Source: Camellia lanceoleosa
Taxonomy: Eukaryota > Streptophyta > Magnoliopsida > Ericales > Theaceae
Direction of reading: 5' to 3'
DNA: 64,000 bases
NCBI GenBank assembly: GCA_025200525.1
Contig: CM045770.1
Location: forward strand, 136,820,403 to 136,884,402
How positions within the stretch are numbered: position 1 is the first letter of the stretch; each line of letters begins with the position of its first letter. Shown here piece by piece: positions 1 through 9,561 of this stretch. The position numbers and the translations under genes are program-made. The notes under the pieces are model-generated. The model was not told the DNA's origin, made no database searches, and was given only the letters and a program-made list of their open reading frames with translations.

Positions 1-142
1 TTGTTATGTAATTTGCCACTTTATTTTGAGAATATTTTACTCTTAACATTTGTGTGACAGTTGACAATCTAGATCTGTAATTTTGTTACTTCTATTAGTT
101 TTCTTCATCCCAAAAGTTCTAATATATAGTTTGGTAATATGA

Positions 143-560
143 GTGTTTTTGTTTGAATTTTTTGGATTAAATTTTTTTGAAAACTGAGTATTTTGGTTTT
201 TTTTTTTTTTTTTATGAATATTTTTAAAATTTTAAACATTTTTTTTTATTTTTTTAGATGCACCTTATTTAGATGTATCTAAAAAGTAAAAAAATTGTGA
301 AAAAATATTTAAAAAAATTAATAAATACATAAAAATATAAAAAAAATATACTGAATTCTTGTATTTTTTTTTTATATTTTTGGTATTTAATGAATTTTTA
401 AAAGGTTTTTTTAACAATTTTTTAAAAATTTTTAAGTATATTTATGTTAGGTATGTCTAAAAAGTAAAAAAATTGCTTAAAATATTAAAAAAATTCAGTA
501 AAAAAAAAAAGCATGGAAAACAAGAAAGTAATTTTCTGAAAAGTTTTTTTCCCACAATAA
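143..560 (-). mobile_element. AT-rich foldback MITE, copy 1
   Basis: Roughly 400 bp of very AT-rich DNA made of two imperfect mirrored halves, each with a block like TTTAGATGCATCTAA. Two further copies occur in the opposite orientation at 11844-12230 and 31568-32000. No coding capacity. Terminal TGTTTG/CAAAC inverted repeats are best seen in copy 2; this copy is the most decayed. Confidence 0.5.
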
Positions 561-1042
561 GTATGTATTTGTCTTTGTGTTCCTGACATACGAAAAAGAA
601 AAAGAAAAAGAAGAACTGAGTTATGATGAAAAATTGCAGACAAAATGATTACACAATGTAAATTAGAAAATCTTGGTCAATGCCCTAAAGATGAATTTAT
701 AAGTCGCATTTTGGGCATATTAAATGGTTTGAACTGTCAGTGGTGTTTCAAATCACTTTCTATTCGAAGTACTAATTACATTTTTCATTTTTTTAGAATT
801 TTAATTTGAAATTCTGTTCATTTAGGATTTCCATGAAAATGTGAGGTATTTCAATGAAAGAAAAAATAGTCTCAAAATGTTGAGATATAATTGATTTCAA
901 CGATGTGCTAACATTTGAATGAACATAAGATGTAATGATGGCAAACGCGTTGTTGGCTACATAATAACTGAACTTGAGGGTCACTGAACTGAACTACTAC
1001 TTTTTTTTCTTTCTTCTTTTTTTTGGAATAATTTGAATTAAT
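561..1042. other. Intron sequence, nothing recognised
   Basis: AT-rich sequence between the foldback element and Copia-1, presumably intron of the transporter gene. It includes a short (AAAAAG)n run near 592-615. No splice-bounded exon of the transporter was found here. Confidence 0.5.
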
Positions 1043-1047
1043 CATTT

Positions 1048-2359
1048 TGTTAATATCTGTTAATATAATATGTAATGTATTAATGTATGTATACAGCTCT
1101 GTTATCAGAATCTTAAAATTCGCGATTCGATTCACAATTCGATTTGCAATTTTTGTAAAATCGATACGAATTTATGGGTGAATCTATTTTGGAAGTAAAT
1201 CTCTAGTGAATCGCACGATTCACAATCGATTCACGATTCGATTCACTTTTTACGATTCATGCAATTTTTGAAATTAGAGTGTACGACATATTTTCGACTC
1301 TTTTTTTCTCCATCTTTTTAGTGAAAATGGCATATTACAATTTTTAATAGCGTTTAATACCAAAATAACCAATATATATACATGATCTATTGTTATTTTA
1401 GTGATTATAGAGTTTTTAATAAGATCCAATTAGATTCAATCAGACCCAACATATTTTTAACCTTTCTTCCCATTTTTTTTTCCTTTTAAAAAATCATAAT
1501 ATATCTTCTAAAGATGTTTAAGATTAAAGTTACACTATGAATTATCTATTACTATTTTATTAAATTGAATATTACATGTGTGAGGTCAGCTATACTTTTT
1601 AAAATGTTTTAGGCTTTAAAATAAAAGATTCTAAATAATTCATTCTTATTATTTGCTCACTCTTACTTAGAAAAGTATATATACTTATTGTCCAAATATC
1701 AACATTGTTGTTAATTATTGTTACTTTGGAAATTGATAGTTTATCTCTTTGGTTACTATCATTATTAAGAATGACTGATAAGAAATATCTATAAAAAAAA
1801 AAAAGCAAGATGGTGATATTACATCTTTATTAAGAATGGTTGATAAGAAATATCTAAAAAAGAAAAAAGCTAATATGGTAATCTTACATAAGAACTTTTG
1901 TTAACTTCTTACCTATTAAACTACGTGATTATTATTCAAAATAACATTTTTATTGATTTAAGTCTAAATATTTTATATTCATAAGATATATTTAACATCT
2001 AAATGTGTAGATATATGTTTTTAAGTAATTTGGAAAAAGTGACCGAATCTTTACGATTCACGATTCGATTCGATTCGCGATTCGGTACAAGACCATTTCG
2101 ATTCATGATACGAATCCCGATTTGATAACTATGGTATACAATTAGCTCAGATAGATACGATTCCTTTTCTTTTTCTTTTCTTTTTCTCGCTTTCGATCGC
2201 CCGTCTTCTTTCGGCCTCCTTTTCATTATTATATTAAATTGTATCATAATGATGTTTGTAACACAGCTTCTATATAATGGAGCCTCTATTTGGTTTCTGA
2301 TATATATTGAATCACAGAGTTTGTTCTCTCTCAATATCCCTCTCTCAACTTGTTTTACA
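1048..2359 (+). repeat. Copia-1 5' LTR (split by nested element)
   Basis: Matches the 281-bp LTR at 8615-8895 after removal of a 1036-bp insertion at 1098-2133. It ends TTTTACA directly before the primer-binding site. Confidence 0.88.
1098..2133. mobile_element. Non-autonomous Mutator-type element nested in the Copia-1 LTR
   Basis: Terminal inverted repeats share GTTATCA near both ends, with CG-rich subterminal GATTCGATTCGCGATTCG repeats at both ends. The flanks are a 9-bp duplication, GTATACAGC (1089-1097) and GTATACAAT (2134-2142); removing the insert restores the LTR exactly. A 9-bp duplication points to Mutator-like transposase acting in trans. No coding sequence is visible in the 1036 bp. 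Confidence 0.75.
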
Positions 2360-2371
2360 TGGTATCAAAGC
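2360..2371 (+). other. Copia-1 primer-binding site
   Basis: TGGTATCAAAGC directly follows the LTR and matches the initiator tRNA-Met complement with one change. The inverted copy of the family (5414-5425) has the perfect TGGTATCAGAGC. Confidence 0.85.
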
Positions 2372-2946
2372 GTCACATATATAGCTCATTACCCAGAAAA
2401 ATTCACATTTTCTAGTAGTTATCTCTACTTCATCACTGATAAGATCTTTTTTTTTTTTTTTTTTCTCAAAACTTTTCGCACTGCATACTCACGTGCTCGG
2501 AATCTTCTCACACTTCCAACACCACCAACGGCATTCTCAAATCCTCTCTGACGCGCCCTCACGCGCCATCTTTGTCGCCGGCGCGTCACCCGCTTCCGCC
2601 TTCAACGTCCCACGCGCTCTACGCGTCCACTAGTCGCTTGAGCCATCTTTCTTCGCGTCTCACGTGCTACACGCGTCCGCAAGCCGCTTAAGCCGTCCGC
2701 TTGAGCCTTCTCCACATCGCCCTCGCCTCACAAGACACGCCTAGTGCCGCTTTTCGGCTCGCGCCACTTGCACACGCCTTTTAGGCTCCGGCCGTTGGCT
2801 CAAACCACTCAAGACCTTTTCCAGCCGTTCAACCTTTTTGGACTTTTTCGCCGGCGATTGACGGTTCCTCACTAATTTGGACCTTCTGCATTCCTTGGTG
2901 CCCTCGGTTTTTTTAGATTCTACCTCGATTATACTGTTTTTCCCTC

Positions 2947-4025
2947 ATGGATCGCCCGGACTCCTCTAACCACCCTATTTCCGTTGTTCTTCATGGGACT
3001 AACTATGTCTTATGGGCACAAGCCATGTCTGGGTTCCTCAAAGGAAAGAAACTTTGGCGCATCATCACTGCGGATGTGTGCAAACCCATCCAAGAAAACA
3101 CAGAATCCGCTGCCAAATATGTCGACCGTCTGGAGGATTAGAATAGTAAAAACTATCAGATCATCACTTGGCTTCGCAATACTTCTATTGCATCTATCAG
3201 CCTTCAGTTTGGTCGGTTCCAACTTGACTTTGCTTCCTCTCCCGCCAAGGCCATCTGGGATTTTTTACAAGAACGCTATCAGACTACTGGCCTTGCTCAC
3301 CAATATCAGCTTATAAGTCATCTTCACCGTATGCGCCAAGATACAACTCAGACCATTAATGATTTCCTCTCCCAAATGTATTATGTTTGGAATCAGCTCG
3401 CTCTTTCTGAACCTCCATGGTCTCATCGAGGATGTTGCCTTGTTTCTTACCGTGACCAACAAAGACTTGGTTCGCTTTCATGGCTCTCACTCCCGCTTTG
3501 AGCCAAGACGCGATCTCTCCTTCATCGCACTCCTTTACCCACTTCGAGCAAGCAATTTCAACCATCGCCGAGGAAACCAGGTTTGGTACTCTCCATCCAC
3601 ACCCTATGGACTCTGTTCTTGCTGCTCCCCAGATTCGGAGTTCTTCTTCACCACCTTCACTACAGAGGTCAACTGCCTGCAACTACTGTCAAAACCGCAA
3701 TCTTCCGTCGTCTCATCTTCTGGTTAATTGTCCTGTTCGTCTTTGTCGGTTTTGCAACAAGACTGGCACTGGTCATCTCCAGCAAGATTGCTTCCGCAAT
3801 CCCACCTGTGCCTCTCGCAATGGTCCTTCCACCGGGAATTTTTCTCGCAGCAACCCTCACCATTCTGGGACTCCGTTTAAACCAATGCCTGCTTAACGAA
3901 CTGCTACTGCTGCTGCCTCAGAGGATTTACCTTCCTCTGTCCCTATAGACCCTTTCACTCCAGTCTTCTCTCAAACAGATGTCGAAGCCATGTTTCAACA
4001 TTTTTGGCAGAATTCCGGTACTCCT
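2947..4025 (+). pseudogene. Copia-1 gag remnant (+)
   Basis: Starts MDRPDSSNHPISVVLHGTNY, a typical copia Gag N-terminus, and reaches a CCHC zinc knuckle region around CRFCNKTGTGHLQQDC at about 3740-3800. A TAG at 3139-3141 and at least one frameshift near 3430-3480 break the frame. It runs into the inverted block at about 4026. The 575-bp leader before it (2372-2946) is unusually GC- and CpG-rich. Confidence 0.8.
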
Positions 4026-4889
4026 GCGGAAGCAATCTTGTTGGAGATGACCAGGGCCAGTCTTGTTGCAAAAGCGACAAAAACGAACTGGACAATTAAC
4101 CAGAAGATAAGATGACGGAAGACTACGGTTTTGACAGTAGTTGCAGGCAGTTGACCTTTGTAGTGAAAGTGGTGAAGGAGAACTCCGAATCTGGAGAGTA
4201 ACAAGAACAGAGTCCACAGGGTGCGGATGGAGAGTACCAAACCTGGTTTCCTCTGACAGTAGTTCAGAAATTGCTTGGTCAAGAGTGGGTAAAAGAGTGC
4301 GATGAAGGAGTAATGTGCGTACTGGCTCAAAATGGGGAGTGAGAGCCATGAGAAACTGAACCAAGCGTTGTTGGTCACGGTAAGTAGTAAACAAGGCAAC
4401 ATCCTCAGTATGAGGCCATGGAGGTTCAGAAAGAGCGAGCTGATTCCAAACATAATACATTTGGGAGAGGAAATCATTAATGGTCTGAGTTGTATCTTGG
4501 CGCATACGGTGAAGATGACTCATAAGCTGATATTGGTGAGCAAGGCCAGTAGTCTGATAGCATTCTTGTAAAAAATCCCAGATGGCCTTGGCGGGAGAGG
4601 AAGCAGAGTTAAGTTGGAACCGACCAAACTGAAGGCTGATAGATGTAATAGAAGTATTGCGAAGCCAAGTGATGATCTAATAGTTTTTACTATCCCAATC
4701 CTCTAGACGGTTGACATATTTGGCAGTGGATTCCGTGGTTTCTTGGATGGGTTTGCACACATCCGCAGTGATGATGCGCCAAAGTTTCTTTCCTTTGAGG
4801 AACCCAGACATGGCTTGTGCCCATAAGACATAGTTAGTCCTGTCAAGAACAACGGAAATAGGGTGGTTAGAGGAGTTCGGGCGATCCAT
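4026..4889 (-). pseudogene. Inverted gag copy
   Basis: Begins MDRPNSSNHPISVVLDRTNY at 4889 and reads through the region that carries a stop in the + copy, ending after the knuckle CRFCNKTGPGHLQQDC. A frame break lies at about 4520-4680. Divergence from the + copy is low, a few percent by eye. Confidence 0.8.
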
Positions 4890-5425
4890 GAGGGAAAAAC
4901 AGTATGATCGAGGTAGAATCTAAAAAAACCGAGGGCACCAGGGAATGCAGAAGGTCCAAATTACTGAGGAACTGGTCTGAACTGGCCAGAAAAGTCCAAA
5001 AAAAGGGTTGAACCGGCCTGGAAAAGGTGCTGAGCCGGTTTGAGCTAAACCGGCTGGAGCCTAAGGCAAGGTGTGTGCAAGTGGCGCGAGCCGAAGGCAA
5101 AAGTGGCGCGAGGCGCGGCGAGGGACGCGCAGGCGAGAGATTTGGCCAGACGATGTAGCGTGAAGACGTGGAGAGAGATGGCTCAAGCGATGGCGTGGAC
5201 GCGTGGAAAGCGAAGCGTGACGGTCGACAACAAAGATGGCGCGCGAGGGCGCCGAGAGGATCTGAGGCGCGAAGCGCGTGAGAAGATTCTGAGCATGTGA
5301 GTATGCACCGCGAAAAGTTTTGAGAAAAAAAAAAAAAAGATCTGATCAGTGATGAAGCAAAGATAACTACCAGAAAATGTGAATTTTTCTAGGTAATGAG
5401 CTATATATGTGACGCTCTGATACCA

Positions 5426-5695
5426 TGTAAAACAAGTTGAGAGAGGGATATTGAAAGAGAACAAACTCTGTGATTCAATATATATCAGAAACCAAATAGA
5501 GGCTCCATTATATAGGAGTTGTGTTACAAACATCATTATGATACAATTTAATATAATAATGAAAAGGAGGCCGAAAGAAGACGGGCGACCGAAAGCAGGA
5601 AAAAGAAAAGGAATCCTATCTAAAGAATCCTATCTATCTGAGCTAGCTGTATGCATACATTAATACATTACATATTATATTAACAAATATTAACA
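5426..5695 (-). repeat. Inverted Copia-1 family LTR
   Basis: A complete 270-bp LTR in reverse orientation, TGTTAATATTTG to TTTTACA, flanked by a polypurine tract on one side and a perfect tRNA-Met primer site on the other. Confidence 0.88.
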
Positions 5696-5699
5696 GCCC

Positions 5700-6165
5700 C
5701 CCTCAAACTCAAGGAGGACAAACATCAACCAACTGGAGTTTGGAGACAAGGTCAACGAAGCGGCTAGGAGAATGAGCTTTGGTGAAGATATCAGCAGGTT
5801 GATCAGCAGAAGAGATTGGATGGAGATGGACAGTACCACGAATGACGTGTTGACAAATAAAATGACAGTCAATCTCAATGTGCTTGGTGCGATCATGAAA
5901 AACATCATTGTAAGCAATTTGAAGAGCGAAGAGCACTTTGATTGTCACAAAAGAGGGCAGTAGCGCCAGAGGGGGAAACACCCATGTCAGCAAGAAGCCA
6001 ATGAAGTTAGAGAAGCTCCTGAGTAGTATTAGCAAGAGCACGGTATTCGGCCTTAGTACTGGAACGAGCAGTAAGAGATTGTTTCTTGCTACGCCAAGAA
6101 ATAAGAGAATCACCCAAGAAAAAACAGAACCCGGTAGTAAAACGGCGGTCAGTAGGATCCTAAGC
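5700..6165 (-). pseudogene. Inverted RNase H C-terminal fragment
   Basis: The reverse complement matches the Copia-1 RNase H end at about 8165-8605, including DRTKHIEIDCHFI and DIFTKAH. Homology stops abruptly near 6165, within the sequence for a GDPTDRRS-like segment. Confidence 0.8.
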
Positions 6166-6179
6166 CCAAAATTGTTTTT

Positions 6180-7060
6180 ATAGATGATTTTTCCCGTTTT
6201 ACATGGTTGTTTCTTATGAAAAATCGCTCTGAGCTCAAACAACTTCATTACAATTTTGCTGCAATGGTTAAAACACAATTTTCTAAAACTATTAAGCTTT
6301 TTCGCTCCGACAATGCCATGGAATATAAAGATTTTGACTTTCTTTCCTTCCTTCAGAGTCATGGTACTCAACCTCATCGTTCCTGTCCCGGTATGTCTCA
6401 ACAAAATGGACGTGCTGAACGGAAACATCGGCATATTCTTGACACTACTGGCGCTCTCCTTCTGCCTTTCTCTTGTCCGGAACATTTTTTAGAAGAGGCA
6501 ACTCTCACTATTGCTTACACTATCAATTGTATCCCTACACCTATCATTTATAATCACACTCCTTATGAGTGTCTGGATGGCACCCGTCCCCCTTACACCA
6601 ACCTTAGGGTCTTTGGATCTGCCTGTTTTGTTCTTCTCCAACCTCATGAACGTACCAAACTTGAATCACGTTCCCGTCTTTGTTGCTTCTTGGGATATGG
6701 TATTGAACATAAGGGATATCGTTGTTGGGATCCTCTCTCCCAGCGACTCTGTATCTCTCATCATGTGGTCTTTTGGAAACACAAAATGTTTTCCTCTCTC
6801 TCTCTTCCGTTTGTCCGTTCTTTCACCCTGTCTGTTTTTTACTGACCCTTCCACAGATCTATTTTCTGATGAGCTTACTCCACCGCTTCGCCACTCTCTC
6901 GAGACCGCTTTGTCTCATTGGTTCATCCCATGCACTGCCGCTCGATGGTCTCGCTTGTTTCTCTCGGGATCCTCCTCTTGGTGAGTCTCTTCCTTCGCTC
7001 CTCCTCCTCTCGCTCGACCACACCGGTAACCCAACCTTCTACTCGTCTTCGTGACTTTAT
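6180..7060 (+). pseudogene. Copia-1 integrase core
   Basis: Starts within the DDFSR.TW.FLMK motif and continues KLFRSDNAMEYKDF and QQNGRAERKHRHILD, which supply the second Asp and the Glu of the DDE triad. The zinc-finger N-terminus is missing because of the inverted block. The main frame closes near 6845, and the linker to reverse transcriptase (6850-7150) has frameshifts. Confidence 0.85.
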
Positions 7061-7897
7061 TGTTGGTTCTCTCGCTTTTCTACTTATGAACCGACCTCCT
7101 ATCGTGAGGCTCGCTCTAATCCTCTTTGGCAAAGATGCTATGGTGATGAATTGCGTGCTTTAGACAAAACTCATACTTGGGACATTGTTGATCTTCCTCC
7201 CGCAAGATCGCCATTGGTAAAATGGGTATACAAAATCAAAACTTGTTCTGATGGATCTATTGAGCGCTACAAAGCCCGCCTTATTGCCAAAGGCTTCAAC
7301 CAAGAATATGGTATTGACTATGAGGAGACCTTTGCTCCTGTTGCTTGTCTCACCTCTGTTCGTAGCTTGATTGCTGTTGCTACCACCCGACAATGGGATC
7401 TTTATCAATTGGACGTAAAAAATGCTTTCCTTAATGGTGTTCTTCTCGAGGAGGTCTACATGCAACCTCCCCCTGGGTCTACTTATCCACCTCATAAAGT
7501 CTGCAAACTTCAGCGTGCTTTATATAGTCTAAAACAAGCTCCACGCGCTTGGTTTGCCAAGTTTAGCTCTACTATTCATGAATGTGGTTTCACCTCCAGC
7601 TCTTATGATACTGCTCTTTTTATCTGGAAAATAGCTCAAGGGACCACCCTGCTTCTGCTTTATGTAGATGACATGATTATCACCGGTGATGATATCGATG
7701 GTATTCTTCGCCTGAAACAGTTTCTTAGCCATCATTTCGAGATGAAAGACCTTAGTCCTCTCAGCTATTTCTTGGGTCTTGAAATCTTCCATGATTCCAC
7801 GGGTTCTTTTCTCTTTCAAGCTAAGTATACCTCTGATCTTCTCACACGTGCTGGTCTTACGGATTGCAAGACTGCCTCTACTCCCCTAGAGCCTTAG
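7061..7897 (+). pseudogene. Copia-1 reverse transcriptase
   Basis: A long open frame (7151-7897) with all copia RT landmarks: [44 protein letters not shown] and the catalytic YVDD. It ends at a TAG at 7895-7897 where RNase H should follow. Confidence 0.9.
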
Positions 7898-8601
7898 AGT
7901 CGTCTTACACCACTTGATGGCACTCTTCTCTCTAATGCTACCCTATATCGTCAGCTGGTTGGCAGTCTTGTCTATCTCACTATTACTCGTCCTGATATTG
8001 CTATGCCGTTCATATTGTCAGCAAGTTTATGTCGGCTCCTCGTACCCCTCATTATGTTGCATTAGTTCGTATCCTTCGGTATCTCAAAGGCACCCTGTTT
8101 CATGGTCTTCATTATTCCGCCCGCTCCTCTCTCTAGCTTCGTGCTTTTTCCGATGCCGATTGGGTTGGGGATCCTACTGACCGCCGCTCTACTATCGGGT
8201 TCTGTTTTTTCTTGGGTGATTCTCTTATTTCTTGGCGCAACAAGAAACAATCTCTTACTGCTCGTTCCAATACCGAGGCCGAATACCGTGCTCTTACTGA
8301 TACTACTCAGGAGGTTCTTTGGCTTCGCTGGCTTCTTGCTGACATGGGTGTTTCCCCCTCTGGCGCTACTGCCCTCTTTTGTGACAATCAAAGTGCTCTT
8401 CAAATTGCTCACAGTGATGTTTTTCATGATCGCACCAAGCACATTGAGATTGACTGCCATTTTATTCGTCAACACGTCACTCATGGTACGGTCCATCTCC
8501 ATCCAATCTCTTCTGCTGATATCTTCACCAAAGCTCATTCTCCTGGCCACTTCGTTGACCTTGTCTCCAAACTCCAGTTGGTTGATGTTTGTCCTCCTTG
8601 A
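7898..8601 (+). pseudogene. Copia-1 RNase H
   Basis: Frame is broken from 7898 to about 8211, then open to 8601. It shows SNTEAEYRAL, FCDNQSALQIA, DRTKHIEIDCHFI and DIFTKAH, ending just before the polypurine tract. Confidence 0.88.
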
Positions 8602-8604
8602 GTT

Positions 8605-8895
8605 TGAGGGGGGCTGTTAATATCTGTTAATATAATATGTAATGTATTGATGTATGTATACAGCTAGCTCAGATAGATAGGATTCTTTAGATAGGATTCC
8701 TTTTCTTTTTCTTTTCTTTTTCCTGCTTTCGGTCGCCCGTCTTCTTTTGGCCTCCTTTTCATTATTATATTAAATTGTATCATAATGATGTTTGTAACAC
8801 AGCTCCTATATAATGGAGCCTCTATTTGGTTTCTGATATATATTGAATCACAGAGTTTGTTCTCTCTCAATATCCCTCTCTCAACTTGTTTTACA
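8605..8895 (+). repeat. Copia-1 polypurine tract and 3' LTR
   Basis: The G-rich tract at 8605-8613 precedes an intact 281-bp LTR at 8615-8895 (TGTTAATATC to TTTTACA). A TATA-like TATATAATGG lies about 70 bp before its end. Target duplication CATTT follows. Confidence 0.9.
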
Positions 8896-8900
8896 CATTT

Positions 8901-9457
8901 AATAGAGATGTAAAAGCAGGTTCAATTGCTAAAAGGATCAACGAATCCGAACAGGTCTGTCTGGGGACAAAAAAGAAGTTCTTTTAAGTGTTAACTTTTC
9001 CGTGTATGTGAAGATGAATTGTTTTATTCGAGTCTATTCCAAGTGCTATCTCTAGATTCCCTACACTTAATCTTTAGACGTTTGGTTGGGTTATAAATAT
9101 TTACTTTCTACACGTTGCAGCACATGTTGACATGTATAGGTCTAATCTCCCTTGTTCATGTTATTTGTTGTTGCCAACTGGTGATTATTAAGAGTGTTTG
9201 TCCTATCAATTAGCATCTGAATGGGTTTTGTCATTTGGTTATAATAGTTTCTCTTCGGCTGGTAAAGAAAATCAAATTCACTTGTCCAAAAAAAGAAAAA
9301 AAGAAAAAAAGGAACAGAAATTCAGATTATTTGTGTTGAGAATTCTCATTGCTTTTGGATTCTTACCACTGTTCACAAGCTTGCTTTTTGAGTGAATTAA
9401 CTACTTGTTTTTGGCTTCAATTGAGTTTAAAATTTGAACATTTATGATTGGTGGCAG
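8901..9457. other. Transporter intron sequence
   Basis: Intron between Copia-1 and the exon at 9458. AT-rich with an A-rich run near 9288-9312. No other feature recognised. Confidence 0.6.
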
Positions 9458-9561
9458 GGTGAGCCAAGCTTTCACTTGTATGGATTTATTATGTGCATAA
9501 GTGCAACTGCTGCAAGGGCCTTCAAGTCTGTTTTACAGGGTATCTTACTATCTTCTGAAGG
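9458..9561 (+). CDS. UUAT1-like: Transporter gene, internal exon
   Basis: Exon of 104 bp following acceptor AG at 9456-9457 and preceding donor GT at 9562-9563. It codes from GEPSFHLYG to [12 protein letters not shown], with the last glycine codon split by the intron. This matches the conserved loop and helix in the middle of TPT-family transporters. Confidence 0.85.

Larger units (their letters stand above)
4026..6165 (-). mobile_element. Inverted internal block of Copia-1 family (RNase H end, LTR, gag)
   Basis: Read on the minus strand, the block runs: C-terminal RNase H (6165 to about 5710), polypurine tract, complete LTR (5695-5426), primer-binding site (5425-5414), leader, and gag up to the zinc knuckle (4889 to about 4026). 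This is the order of an LTR junction in a one-LTR circle or tandem copy, placed backwards where protease and the integrase N-terminus should be. It forms a 2-kb-scale inverted repeat with the + gag (2947-3800). Confidence 0.85.
1048..8895 (+). mobile_element. Copia-1: Ty1/copia LTR retrotransposon with internal inversion
   Basis: A 7848-bp element bounded by TG...CA and a perfect 5-bp target duplication CATTT (1043-1047 and 8896-8900). Order: 5' LTR with a nested transposon, tRNA-Met primer site, broken gag, an inverted 2.1-kb block of the same family, integrase, reverse transcriptase, RNase H, polypurine tract, 3' LTR. Protease and the integrase zinc finger are absent, and gag and pol carry stops, so it cannot move by itself. 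It interrupts an upstream intron of the transporter gene. Confidence 0.9.

Noticed and set aside
5709..6485. 258-codon minus-strand frame
   Set aside because: It is a shifted reading of the inverted RNase H fragment that continues antisense through the + strand integrase. It crosses the inversion junction and has no coherent protein.
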